Shown: positions 6,289 through 13,351 of the stretch, piece by piece
Layout of the letters: each line of letters opens with the position of its first letter
How positions within the stretch are numbered: position 1 is the first letter of the stretch
Assembly: GCA_030632725.1 (NCBI GenBank)
Contig: DAOVUF010000115.1
Span: forward strand, 1 to 13,511
Length of the DNA: 13,511 bases
Reading direction: 5' to 3'
Source: QNES01 sp023143415
Lineage (GTDB): Bacteria > Pseudomonadota > Gammaproteobacteria > Beggiatoales > Beggiatoaceae
Made by a program: the position numbers and the translations under genes
Notes under the pieces: generated by a model
What the model was told of the DNA's origin: nothing
Database searches by the model: none
What the model saw: only the letters and a program-made list of their open reading frames with translations

Positions 6289-6480
6289 ATGATTAAGACA
6301 TTTAAATGTCAAGAAACTGAGCGGTTATTTAACGGGCAATTTTCCCGTCGTTTACCCCATTCTGTGCAACGTATTGCAGCTCGAAAATTAGAAATGCTAC
6401 ACGCTGCAACTGAACGAAAACCTCGAATGCTTTTAGCCTTGAAATTGATTTCAAGGCTAACTGAGTACAAAAATCTTTAG
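6289..6480 (+). pseudogene. higB: HigB-type (RelE-fold) toxin remnant, 3' half lost
   Basis: The first 42 residues (MIKTFKCQETERLFNGQF, then RRLPHSVQRIAARKLEML and HAATE) are a clear match to the N-terminus of HigB/RelE-family mRNA-cleaving toxins, which normally run to about 92 residues with a C-terminal RIPPGNRLE and WRICF region. Here the family sequence stops near 6415. The frame then continues for 21 residues into repeat DNA, including the perfect palindrome at 6433-6460, and stops at 6478-6480. The catalytic C-terminal strands are missing, so it should be inactive. No HigA antitoxin gene follows in intact form. I infer that a repeat insertion, or a deletion joined to repeat DNA, destroyed the locus. 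Confidence 0.8.
6433..6460. repeat. Perfect palindrome inside broken higB
   Basis: TTAGCCTTGAAAT (6433-6445) pairs perfectly with ATTTCAAGGCTAA (6448-6460), 2-nt loop. It is the same sequence as the inner palindrome at 390-415, here without mismatches. It begins about 18 bp past the point where HigB similarity ends, preceded by AAAACCTCGAATGC, whose AACCTCGAA part recurs near 180 and 8014. Confidence 0.85.
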
Positions 6481-6542
6481 CCTCGACTCATGTTGACTAT
6501 GCGCTACTTGAATACCGTACCCGTAAAGCATTTAATAAATAA
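6465..6542 (+). pseudogene. Orphan 3' tail of an unknown gene
   Basis: After the palindrome a short frame with no start codon ends at 6540-6542 and reads ...STHVDYALLEYRTRKAFNK. It is in a different frame from the higB remnant and is not the usual HigB C-terminus. Its charged helical character would suit the end of a small protein such as the antitoxin partner, but that is a guess. Confidence 0.2.
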
Positions 6543-6598
6543 TTATAAATCAATACGTTATGACTTGCCGAGAATTGCTGTTTGGAGTATAGCTCAAT

Positions 6599-7765
6599 AT
6601 GAAATATCAGCAGATTAATGATAATATACGATCATTTATAGAAAAAAATCCAGAATTAACCACTCCATTTGTGGTGATTGATACTGATGAAGTTGTTTGT
6701 AATTGGCAACGTCTTAAACAAGCCTTTTCATACGCACAATGTTTTTATTCGCTGAAAGCTAATCCGGCAAATGAAGTTTTACTGACGCTGAATGCTCAGG
6801 GTAGCTATTTTGATGTCGCCAGCATATATGAAATAGAACAATGTATCGCACTGGGTATTCCCGGAAAATATCTCCATTATGGGAATACGATTAAAAAATA
6901 TTCAGACATTCAAACCGCTTTTAAATATGGCGTACAATCATTTATTTTTGATTCACAAATGGAACTGGATAAATTAGCCAAAGCAGCACCAAACGCAAAA
7001 GTATATGCACGAATGGCAACGACAGGTCAAGGAGCCGCTTGGTCATTATCTGAAAAATTTGGCGGTGATACAGATAGTGTATTTAATTTGTTAGTCGCTG
7101 CAAAAAAACAAGGATTACAACCCTGGGGAATTTCTTTTCATGTCGGTTCCCAACAATTACTGGCTGAAGCATGGAAGAAAAGTATTGCAGAAGCGGCACA
7201 AATTCGTGCGCGTTTGCAAACTGAAGGAATAAAACTTCATGCGCTTAATATCGGCGGTGGTTTTCCAGTAGCCTATCAAAATAATACCCCGGATATTGAG
7301 GTGTTTTCTCAAACGATTAAGGCGGCATTATTGTCACACGGTATGATGGATTTACAAATTATTTTAGAACCGGGACGTTATATTGTTGCCAGTGCCGGTA
7401 TTCTGCAATCTGAAGTTATTCTTGTTCGTCACAATGAGAAGTCAATACATCCACATTGGGTATATCTTGATGTGGGAGTTTATAATGGATTAACGGAAAG
7501 TTGTGCCATCATTTTACAGGTGATAACTCATAAAGATGATTGTTCACCGGTGATGGATACTGTACTTGCTGGACCAACCTGTGATAGTGTGGATATTATT
7601 GCTAAAGGGCATACTTTTCAGTTACCTAATAACCTGACTTATGGAGATCGCGTTTTCATGTTAAATGCAGGTGCCTATACAACAAGTTATTCAACCGTCA
7701 ATTTTAACGGTTTTCCACCCCTTAAACAATATTTTGTTGGTCAATATGCAAAAGATAAGTACTGA
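6599..7765 (+). CDS. Ornithine/lysine-type PLP decarboxylase (fold type III)
   Basis: A 388-residue cytoplasmic enzyme of the alanine-racemase-fold decarboxylases, most likely an ornithine decarboxylase making putrescine for polyamines. Marks seen: K53 in YSLKANP for the PLP Schiff base, FDVAS (71-75), HVGSQ (181-185), GGGFP (219-223) and EPGRY (257-261) for cofactor phosphate, C328-D329 in GPTCDSVD as the catalytic cysteine and substrate-binding aspartate, and GAYT (358-361). CDSVD and the short length favour ornithine decarboxylase over diaminopimelate decarboxylase, which usually has CESxD; lysine or a mixed specificity remains possible. GGAG at 6584-6587 is 11 nt before ATG 6599. It stands alone: decayed DNA lies upstream, and a nested inverted repeat begins over its last codons. 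Confidence 0.92.
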   Translation: MKYQQINDNIRSFIEKNPELTTPFVVIDTDEVVCNWQRLKQAFSYAQCFYSLKANPANEVLLTLNAQGSYFDVASIYEIEQCIALGIPGKYLHYGNTIKKYSDIQTAFKYGVQSFIFDSQMELDKLAKAAPNAKVYARMATTGQGAAWSLSEKFGGDTDSVFNLLVAAKKQGLQPWGISFHVGSQQLLAEAWKKSIAEAAQIRARLQTEGIKLHALNIGGGFPVAYQNNTPDIEVFSQTIKAALLSHGMMDLQIILEPGRYIVASAGILQSEVILVRHNEKSIHPHWVYLDVGVYNGLTESCAIILQVITHKDDCSPVMDTVLAGPTCDSVDIIAKGHTFQLPNNLTYGDRVFMLNAGAYTTSYSTVNFNGFPPLKQYFVGQYAKDKY

Positions 7766-7886
7766 AGCACAAGTTATCGGATATGATGGAGTCCAAACCT
7801 TCAGATTTGGACGTGACCAAATGACCGAATGCCAAATCTGAAGGTTTGGACTCCAAAAAGTGCTGAAACTTGTGCTTCGGTACTTA
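7756..7886. repeat. Nested inverted repeats over the decarboxylase 3' end
   Basis: The outer arms 7756-7775 and 7867-7886 pair over 20 bp with a single G-U wobble; the left arm contains the last codons and TGA stop of the decarboxylase. Inside, 7787-7810 and 7832-7855 are a perfect 24-bp inverted pair of the 23-bp repeat family. Relative to the family consensus both arms carry the same three changes (AAACC for AACGC, and AGATTT for AGCTTT). As RNA the whole would fold into one long stem and could act as the gene's 3' end. Confidence 0.88.
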
Positions 7887-7927
7887 AGTAAGGAACGTGC
7901 ATGAAATCAATTCCACCATGTTGAATC

Positions 7928-7960
7928 AGACCTGACAGGTTTTGGAAACCTGTCAGGTCT
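7928..7960. repeat. Perfect AGACCTGACAGGTTT hairpin
   Basis: AGACCTGACAGGTTT (7928-7942) pairs perfectly with 7946-7960, loop TGG. The first 13 bases are the same as at 2728-2740. Confidence 0.85.
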
Positions 7961-7980
7961 AATTGGAGAGTTGATTTCAT

Positions 7981-8022
7981 TTTCGAGGTTTTCGTTTTTT
8001 GAAAAAAACGAAAACCTCGAAA
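7981..8022. repeat. Hairpin of the T6/A6-core family, copy 3
   Basis: Bases 7981-8000 pair perfectly with 8003-8022 (20 bp, loop GA). The stem is TTCGAGGTTTTCG followed by six T and the complement. It ends six bases before the stop codon end of the minus-strand nuclease-like gene and could mark the 3' end of that gene. Confidence 0.85.
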
Positions 8023-8027
8023 CGTTC

Positions 8028-8630
8028 CTAAGATATGCTGCTTGCGGAGTCAAACATAAATTGCAACACGCCGAACAATTGTGCGAGTTGATCGACAGAA
8101 TATCCGTGACTATTTTGCGTAAATTGATCATGGAGAAGCTTGCCAAATTCCCATCGTTTGCCATCGGTTACAATGCCATAGACTGGCAATGCTTCATTTT
8201 CGTTCAATTTTTGGGCAGCCACGAGTTCTGCCAAACATTGTCCCCACCCCTGTTCAAAATCATTCCGCTTGGCTTCAACAACGATCAGGATCGGCATTGT
8301 TAAGACGGTTTTTCCAAGATGTGAACGTGTTGCGATGATATAATCAGGCGTTCCCGTCAGTTCTTCATCATAGCGCATTGATTTTTGAATCCACAATTCA
8401 TAGTCTTTTGAATACGACTTATAGACTTCACGTAAGATCGGAAAAATGACCGCTTCTGTTCGTGATCCTTCTGATGTGTAGAGGGCAAGATACTGTTGGT
8501 TAAATGCAAATTCCTCTAAAAACAAAGGGGGCGGTTCGTGTTCTTGAGCCTGAATAAAGGATTCTTCGTTGTACGTAATATGAAATTTTTTTTGAACTTG
8601 TTCTATATTTTTATAATCACTAAATGCCAT
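8028..8630 (-). CDS. PD-(D/E)XK nuclease-like protein, stand-alone
   Basis: I do not recognise a named gene, but the 200-residue protein has a nuclease-type core. E59 lies in SRTEAVIFPILREVY; D96 in GTPDYII is followed by a strand ending in VVEAKRNDFEQGWGQC, giving E119-x-K121 and the glutamines Q126 and Q131. This D...ExK order with a following Q is typical of PD-(D/E)XK enzymes, including the N-terminal nuclease part of type I restriction HsdR subunits. A later YGIVTDGKRWEFGK (151-164) is also seen in such proteins. It lacks helicase or methylase neighbours, so a restriction role is not shown. Proteins of this kind are frequent orphans in cyanobacteria and large sulfur bacteria. AGGGAAG lies just before ATG 8630. 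Repeats flank it on both sides, so it may have come in as a unit. Confidence 0.7.
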   Translation of the reverse strand: MAFSDYKNIEQVQKKFHITYNEESFIQAQEHEPPPLFLEEFAFNQQYLALYTSEGSRTEAVIFPILREVYKSYSKDYELWIQKSMRYDEELTGTPDYIIATRSHLGKTVLTMPILIVVEAKRNDFEQGWGQCLAELVAAQKLNENEALPVYGIVTDGKRWEFGKLLHDQFTQNSHGYSVDQLAQLFGVLQFMFDSASSIS

Positions 8631-8658
8631 AATTTTTCTTCCCTATTACAACCATTCT

Positions 8659-8919
8659 GAAGCCCAACGCTTCAGCTTTGGCTTAATATCCAACAATTCT
8701 GGAGTCCAACGCTTCAGCTTTGGCAACTTAATACCACGCTTCCAAAGCTAAAGCGTTGAACTCCTATTAACGCCCAAAGCTAAAGCGTTGAACTCCTATT
8801 AATGCCCAAAGCTGAAGCGTTGAACTCCTATTAACGCCCAAAGCTAAAGCGTTGAACTCCTATTAACGCCCAAAGCTAAAGCGTTGGACTCCTATTCCAA
8901 AGCTGAAGCGTTGGACTCC
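8659..8919. repeat. 23-bp repeat block with a six-copy 32-bp tandem array
   Basis: Two forward copies (8659-8681, 8701-8723) face six reverse copies starting at 8742, 8774, 8806, 8838, 8870 and 8897. The first five starts are exactly 32 bp apart and the last 27. The first spacers read TATTAACGC with one A-to-T type change (TATTAATGC). Copies differ mainly at CTAAAG/CTGAAG and TTGAACTCC/TTGGACTCC. It fills most of the space between the nuclease-like gene and the aas fusion. Confidence 0.95.
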
Positions 8920-8983
8920 TATTTCAATTCTTAATTCGCATTTCAAGGCTGAATCGTTACGGATATTATTGAATGCGCATTCC

Positions 8984-11900
8984 TTATCCCAACATTTCCA
9001 ACGCGATTTTCTTGGCATTGCTAAAGTCGGATTTGCCAGTGCCCAATTTAGGTATGGCTTCCACCACAAGATATTTTTTAGGCTGCATCAAGGGAGCAAT
9101 ATCACTTTTGAGGATTTGGGCTTTGAGCGTTTCTATGTCCATTTCTCCAGCAACCAAAAGGATAACCTTTTCTCCCTTACTCTGATCGGGCAGCGCGACT
9201 GCGAGTATTTCTACCTCTGGATTGTCGATGATTTCCGCAACTTTAATCTCAACAGCACCCAGGCTGATCATTTCTCCGCCGATTTTGGCAAAGCGAGAAT
9301 AGCGATCCAAAATAATCAGGAATCCATCTGTGTCTAGTTTGCCCTTGTCGCCAGATTTGTACCAACGTATTCCGTCTTTTTCTACAATGACTGCGTCGGT
9401 TTTTTCTGGATCATTGAGGTAGCCTTTCATAATTTGGGGGCCACCAATTAAGATTAATCCTGCTTCTCCGATAGGCAATTCTTCAAGACTGTCGGGATCA
9501 ACAATTTTGATCGTGGTACCCGGTATGGGAAGCCCAACGGTTCCTATTTTATTACCGATTTGAACGTCGCCAGAATAGGATAAGAGAATATCGGGAATGT
9601 TGACGCTGGCAACGGGCGTGGTTTCTGTCGCGCCATAGCCTTCATAAATGTCTTTCCCAAATTTTTCTTTGAAGGCTTGACGTACTTCTGGGCTAAGGCG
9701 TTCTGCACCAGCGACGACAAGACGCAGCGTTTGAAACATTAATGGGTGGATTTTACGGCTACGGGTATAGATACGCAGGAAGGTAGAAGTGCCAATTAAC
9801 AGAGTCACTTGATATTGCGCGACTAAACGACCAATCGTTTTCGCATCGGTGGGATCAGGTTGGCAAACCATTGGAATGCCTTCAATGAGCGGCAAAAAAG
9901 TGGTGACGGTGAGTCCAAAAGCGTGGAATATGGGTAAGGAATTGAGAATGACCTCATTATCCGGTGGGTTGAGTACCGCCGTGACTTGTTTGATATTGCC
10001 CATGAGATTAGCGTGTGTTAATTGGACCCCTTTGGGAACGCCTTCACTGCCGCTACTGAAGAGAATAGCTGCCGTATCCGATAAAGCGGTTTTTTGGAAA
10101 TAGCGCGTTTTCAAAATAGCCGCGGGTAAGAATTTGGCTTGTAGAAATGCGGAAATCAGTGACGATTTGGAGATTTCTTTTTTGACGTCTTCTAAATAAA
10201 CAAAGTTGGCTTGTGTCTTCAATGCTGAGAAGTCAATGCCTCGCCCTTCTAGTTTGCTTAAAAACAGCCGTGAGGTGAGAACCGTTTTAATTTCGGCTCT
10301 CTCCATAGAAGCAGCCACCACTGTCGCTGGGGCAGTGTAATTGAGATTGATCACGGTTTTACCGTTAATTAAAACAGCCAAATTAGCGATAACCGCGCCT
10401 GAAGAAGAGGGCAGCAGGAGACCAATATTTTGCTGACTATCCATCAACGGTTTGAGTTTTCGCGCAAAAACCAAAGTGGCTGCCAGTAAGCGTCCATAAG
10501 TCAATTCTGTTTTAGCATCTATCACACAGACTTTGCCGCTTTGCGCTTTTGCTGTCCGCAAAAAGCTGATATGCAATGGTTCCAAACTGGAAATATATTC
10601 TTGCCATGTGTGAATAGACGTTTCTAAAACCGCTTGTTTGACTTCACCAGCAGTAGCAGTGGGTGGGAGGGCTTTGCCGAATCCGACAGTAATCTTACGG
10701 AGACCGGAATTGCCCGTTGAATAACGGTATTTACGAGTCGCATACGAGGAAAGACTTCCCCAAAGTCCTCTTAAATAGAACGGAACAATCACCGCATTGG
10801 TTTCTTTGACTGTTCTCTCAAAGCCTGATTTAAAAATACTCAGATGACCATTGTGGCTAATATGCCCTTCGGGAAAAATGGCGACAACGTCACCTTGACG
10901 GAGGCTTTCGCGAACTTGTTCGAGTGCTTGTTTACTGCCAGTACGTCCAATTGGGATGACGCGAAATACATCTAAAAACCTTTTTAGATACCACTTTTCA
11001 TAAAAGCCACGAAACATCACAAAGCGAATAGGGCGGGGGGAGGCAATTTGTAGCATCGCCCAATCTAGCCAACTCACATGATTGCCTAAGAGTAAAACGC
11101 CACCGCTGGAAGGCAGGTTTTTCATATCAATGACTTGTATTTGATAGCGTCGTCTTAGCATTCCCGCAATAATGTAGCGAATGAAGGATTGGGGTAATTT
11201 GACGATGGTGTAAAGCGTGCCAAAAAAAGTGACGATGGCTAATATGTAAAATGTGGATTGGTTGGAAAATTCGGCATAAGCTAAACCAACAGATACGCCT
11301 AAAAAGAGTATCATAAATAGATTTTGGATAAAGTTATTCGCAGCCAAAACGGTACCTACCTCGCCTTCTTTTGCATAATACTGAATGAGCGCATTTAGGG
11401 GAACGATAAATAATCCCCCAAAAAAGCCATAAAAGACAAAAATGAATGAAAGAGAAACGATGTCGCTTAGAAATGGTATAATTATCAATGAGATACAAAT
11501 ACCTAATGCGCCAAGGGGAATAATACCCGTTTCAATATAGTTTTTTGAAACCTTTCCCGCAAAAACAGCACCCAAAATAATACCAATGCCAGCCAATGCC
11601 ATAATACCGTTGGCAACGCGCGTATCTGTTTCTCCCAAAACGTCTTTGAGATGTGCGCCGAAATTGGCGAGTAAAACTTGGTTGATCGCATAAAATACAG
11701 CCAGCCCAATAATACTTAACCAAATGCCCTGGTGAAACCAGACACTTTTAAGGTTATCTTTGAGACAACGCATCCGCAGGTATTTGTTGAAATCAAAATG
11801 AAGCCGAGTATCCGTTTTCTGCTTTTGGGGTAAGCGCAAAGCGAGTATTGCTTCGATGAGCGTTCCGCCTATCAGGAGAAAACCGACATATTTCACGGAT

Positions 11901-12424
11901 TGAAGAATATCCCCAATAGATTGAAAATCAGTTGAGAATAAACTTTCAAACAGAAGGGTATAAACTAAAGTGCCAGCGAGAATGGCAGAGATAGTGACGG
12001 CTTGCACGGCTGAGTTCGCCGGGGCTAAATTGTTTTTGCCCACAAGCTCTCTGATAAAGCCATATTTAGCGGGTGAGTAAAAAGCACTTTGCAATGCCAG
12101 GATAAAAGTCAGCCAGAAAGCGAGCCAAAAAGCACCGATGTAATAACACCAAGTAATCATCGCTGTAATCGGCAACGCCATAAATGCGGCGATTTTAATG
12201 ACATTATTTTTAGGAAACTTGTCAGATAAGAATCCTGCTGGCGTAAAAGTCATAATAAAGGGCAATAAAATCATAGCCTGAATCATAGCAGTGTAAACCC
12301 GCAATTCCGTACCCTCAAAGTATTTAAAAAGGGCATTTTGGATAATGATTTTATGACCCAAATCAGTAAAGGCATTGAGAAAAACAATAATTAAATAGGG
12401 GGTAAAACCCTTATTTTTCCACAT
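8984..12424 (-). CDS. aas: LplT-PlsC-acyl-ACP synthetase fusion (Aas type)
   Basis: A 1146-residue inner-membrane protein with three parts, probably for recycling lysophospholipid. Residues 1-420 form an MFS transporter like LplT, with about 12 hydrophobic segments and NAFTDLGHK and AGFLSDKFPK near the start, which would flip lysophospholipid inward. Residues about 425-615 are a PlsC-type acyltransferase with NHVSWLDW (H449, D454), FPEGHIS (517-523) and VPFYLRG (547-553). Residues about 620-1146 are an AMP-forming acyl-ACP synthetase: P-loop LFSSGSEGVPKGV (788-800), YGATETTP (930-937), YKSGDKG (1022-1028), LDRYSRFAKIGGEM (1039-1052) and catalytic K1131 in KLGTGK. In E. coli lplT and aas are two adjacent genes; fused forms are known. 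GGAG lies 7 nt before ATG 12424. No cofactor gene is adjacent and the gene appears monocistronic. Confidence 0.95.
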   Translation of the reverse strand: MWKNKGFTPYLIIVFLNAFTDLGHKIIIQNALFKYFEGTELRVYTAMIQAMILLPFIMTFTPAGFLSDKFPKNNVIKIAAFMALPITAMITWCYYIGAFWLAFWLTFILALQSAFYSPAKYGFIRELVGKNNLAPANSAVQAVTISAILAGTLVYTLLFESLFSTDFQSIGDILQSVKYVGFLLIGGTLIEAILALRLPQKQKTDTRLHFDFNKYLRMRCLKDNLKSVWFHQGIWLSIIGLAVFYAINQVLLANFGAHLKDVLGETDTRVANGIMALAGIGIILGAVFAGKVSKNYIETGIIPLGALGICISLIIIPFLSDIVSLSFIFVFYGFFGGLFIVPLNALIQYYAKEGEVGTVLAANNFIQNLFMILFLGVSVGLAYAEFSNQSTFYILAIVTFFGTLYTIVKLPQSFIRYIIAGMLRRRYQIQVIDMKNLPSSGGVLLLGNHVSWLDWAMLQIASPRPIRFVMFRGFYEKWYLKRFLDVFRVIPIGRTGSKQALEQVRESLRQGDVVAIFPEGHISHNGHLSIFKSGFERTVKETNAVIVPFYLRGLWGSLSSYATRKYRYSTGNSGLRKITVGFGKALPPTATAGEVKQAVLETSIHTWQEYISSLEPLHISFLRTAKAQSGKVCVIDAKTELTYGRLLAATLVFARKLKPLMDSQQNIGLLLPSSSGAVIANLAVLINGKTVINLNYTAPATVVAASMERAEIKTVLTSRLFLSKLEGRGIDFSALKTQANFVYLEDVKKEISKSSLISAFLQAKFLPAAILKTRYFQKTALSDTAAILFSSGSEGVPKGVQLTHANLMGNIKQVTAVLNPPDNEVILNSLPIFHAFGLTVTTFLPLIEGIPMVCQPDPTDAKTIGRLVAQYQVTLLIGTSTFLRIYTRSRKIHPLMFQTLRLVVAGAERLSPEVRQAFKEKFGKDIYEGYGATETTPVASVNIPDILLSYSGDVQIGNKIGTVGLPIPGTTIKIVDPDSLEELPIGEAGLILIGGPQIMKGYLNDPEKTDAVIVEKDGIRWYKSGDKGKLDTDGFLIILDRYSRFAKIGGEMISLGAVEIKVAEIIDNPEVEILAVALPDQSKGEKVILLVAGEMDIETLKAQILKSDIAPLMQPKKYLVVEAIPKLGTGKSDFSNAKKIALEMLG

Positions 12425-12540
12425 GAACTTGCTCCATTGTTATTAGAACGGATTGTAAGAAAGGAAATTAAGCAGTGATTGTATCAAATAAACCTCTTGC
12501 AAAAATCGCTTTTTCAAAATAAGTCTATTGTAGCGGTTTT

Positions 12541-12575
12541 GGTGGGCAACCAAAACACGTTGCCCACCCTACATC
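12541..12575. repeat. GGTGGGCAAC...GTTGCCCACCCTAC repeat
   Basis: GGTGGGCAAC (12541-12550) pairs perfectly with GTTGCCCACC (12559-12568), loop of 8 nt, followed by CTACATC. It is a better copy of the element at 679-711. It lies three bases past the end of the ATPase fragment (minus strand), where it could form that transcript's 3' hairpin. The remaining gap up to 12421 contains only the aas upstream region. Confidence 0.75.
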
Positions 12576-12577
12576 TA

Positions 12578-13321
12578 CTACCTGGCTGAAGTGGATTTCT
12601 TCAAAGAAGGCGACATTGCATTCCATACACCAGCCAGCAAACTCGCATCATATAAAATAATTGTACTCACAATACCAAAATTGAGAAAAAAGACACCACC
12701 CCAACATATAAAAGTGGGGATAATTGACCAATTCAAATTATTCTTCATGTTGGTATTAAATTCTTCAGCAATCCCAAACAAATGATCAAGTTGGTCTAGA
12801 TGACTATCCATTAAGATAATGGCAGCAGTATCTGTGGCGATTGTGGAGGCACCACGAAAAGAAATAGAAACCTGAGATTTTTTTAAGGCAATGGAATCAT
12901 TGATACCATCACCCACAAAGCAAACCACTTTTCCTTCTTGTTGCAATTGTTCGATTAAATTAGCCTTATCTTCAGGTAAAGTTTCTGCAAAATAATTGTC
13001 TATCCCCAGTTTTTGGGCTAATTTCCGGGTTGGTTGTTCATGATCGCCTGATATGATATACATGGATAATCCACGTTGCTTTAATTGGGCAATAACTTGT
13101 TTCGCTTCGGGGCGAATGGTAGGATTGAGTTCAATAGCCCCGGCTAATTGGTCATTAAGCGCAATAAAAACCAATGAATGACCTTGTTCGTATGCTTCTT
13201 CTTGTAAGATATTCATTTCTGGTGGAATGGAAATATCTTCCATTTCCATAAAACGTAAACTACCAACTCGAATGATCTTTGCTTTGATATAGTCGATAAA
13301 AATATCAATAATTATTGACAT
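12578..13321 (-). pseudogene. Heavy-metal P-type ATPase, C-terminal fragment
   Basis: A 247-residue frame holds only the last third of a P1B-type metal-transporting ATPase. It has the rear of the nucleotide-binding domain (IRVGSLRFMEME, 17-28), the hinge and phosphorylation domain with SGDHEQPTRKLAQKLGID (91-108), AETLPEDKANLI (112-123) and VGDGINDSIALKKS (136-149), then two C-terminal membrane helices (about 197-236). The front part is missing: no metal-binding domain, no first six helices, no actuator TGE and no DKTGT with the phosphorylated aspartate. Intact relatives are roughly 650-850 residues. Similarity fades at about residue 12, within 30-60 bp of the IS607-type transposase start, and the reading frame continues only to a stop near 13375. 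I infer that the element cut the gene. The metal specificity cannot be told from this part. ATG 13321 is probably fortuitous. Confidence 0.85.
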
Positions 13322-13330
13322 GTTGATATT
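13301..13330. promoter_or_regulatory. Inverted repeat around the tnpA -35 box
   Basis: AATATCAA (13301-13308) and TTGATATT (13323-13330) are exact inverted repeats of 8 bp that flank TTGACA. They could be a binding site for the transposase N-terminal HTH domain, giving self-repression or recognition of the element's left end. This is inference from position only. Confidence 0.4.
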
Positions 13331-13343
13331 ATATGTGTATAAT
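13315..13343 (+). promoter_or_regulatory. Perfect sigma-70 promoter for tnpA
   Basis: TTGACA (13315-13320) and TATAAT (13338-13343) are both exact consensus, with the ideal 17-bp spacer. Transcription would start near 13350, only one or two bases before ATG 13352, giving a leaderless or nearly leaderless mRNA. No ribosome-binding site is present in TAATTTTCC before the ATG. Confidence 0.8.
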
Positions 13344-13351
13344 AATTTTCC

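Noticed and set aside
8742..8919. CRISPR-like array of 23-bp repeats with regular spacing
   Set aside because: The spacers are nearly identical 9-mers, the repeat occurs singly and inverted all over the window, and there are no cas genes.
8969..9337. Plus-strand frames opposite the aas fusion
   Set aside because: They are antisense to the well-supported C-terminal synthetase domain and show no family features.
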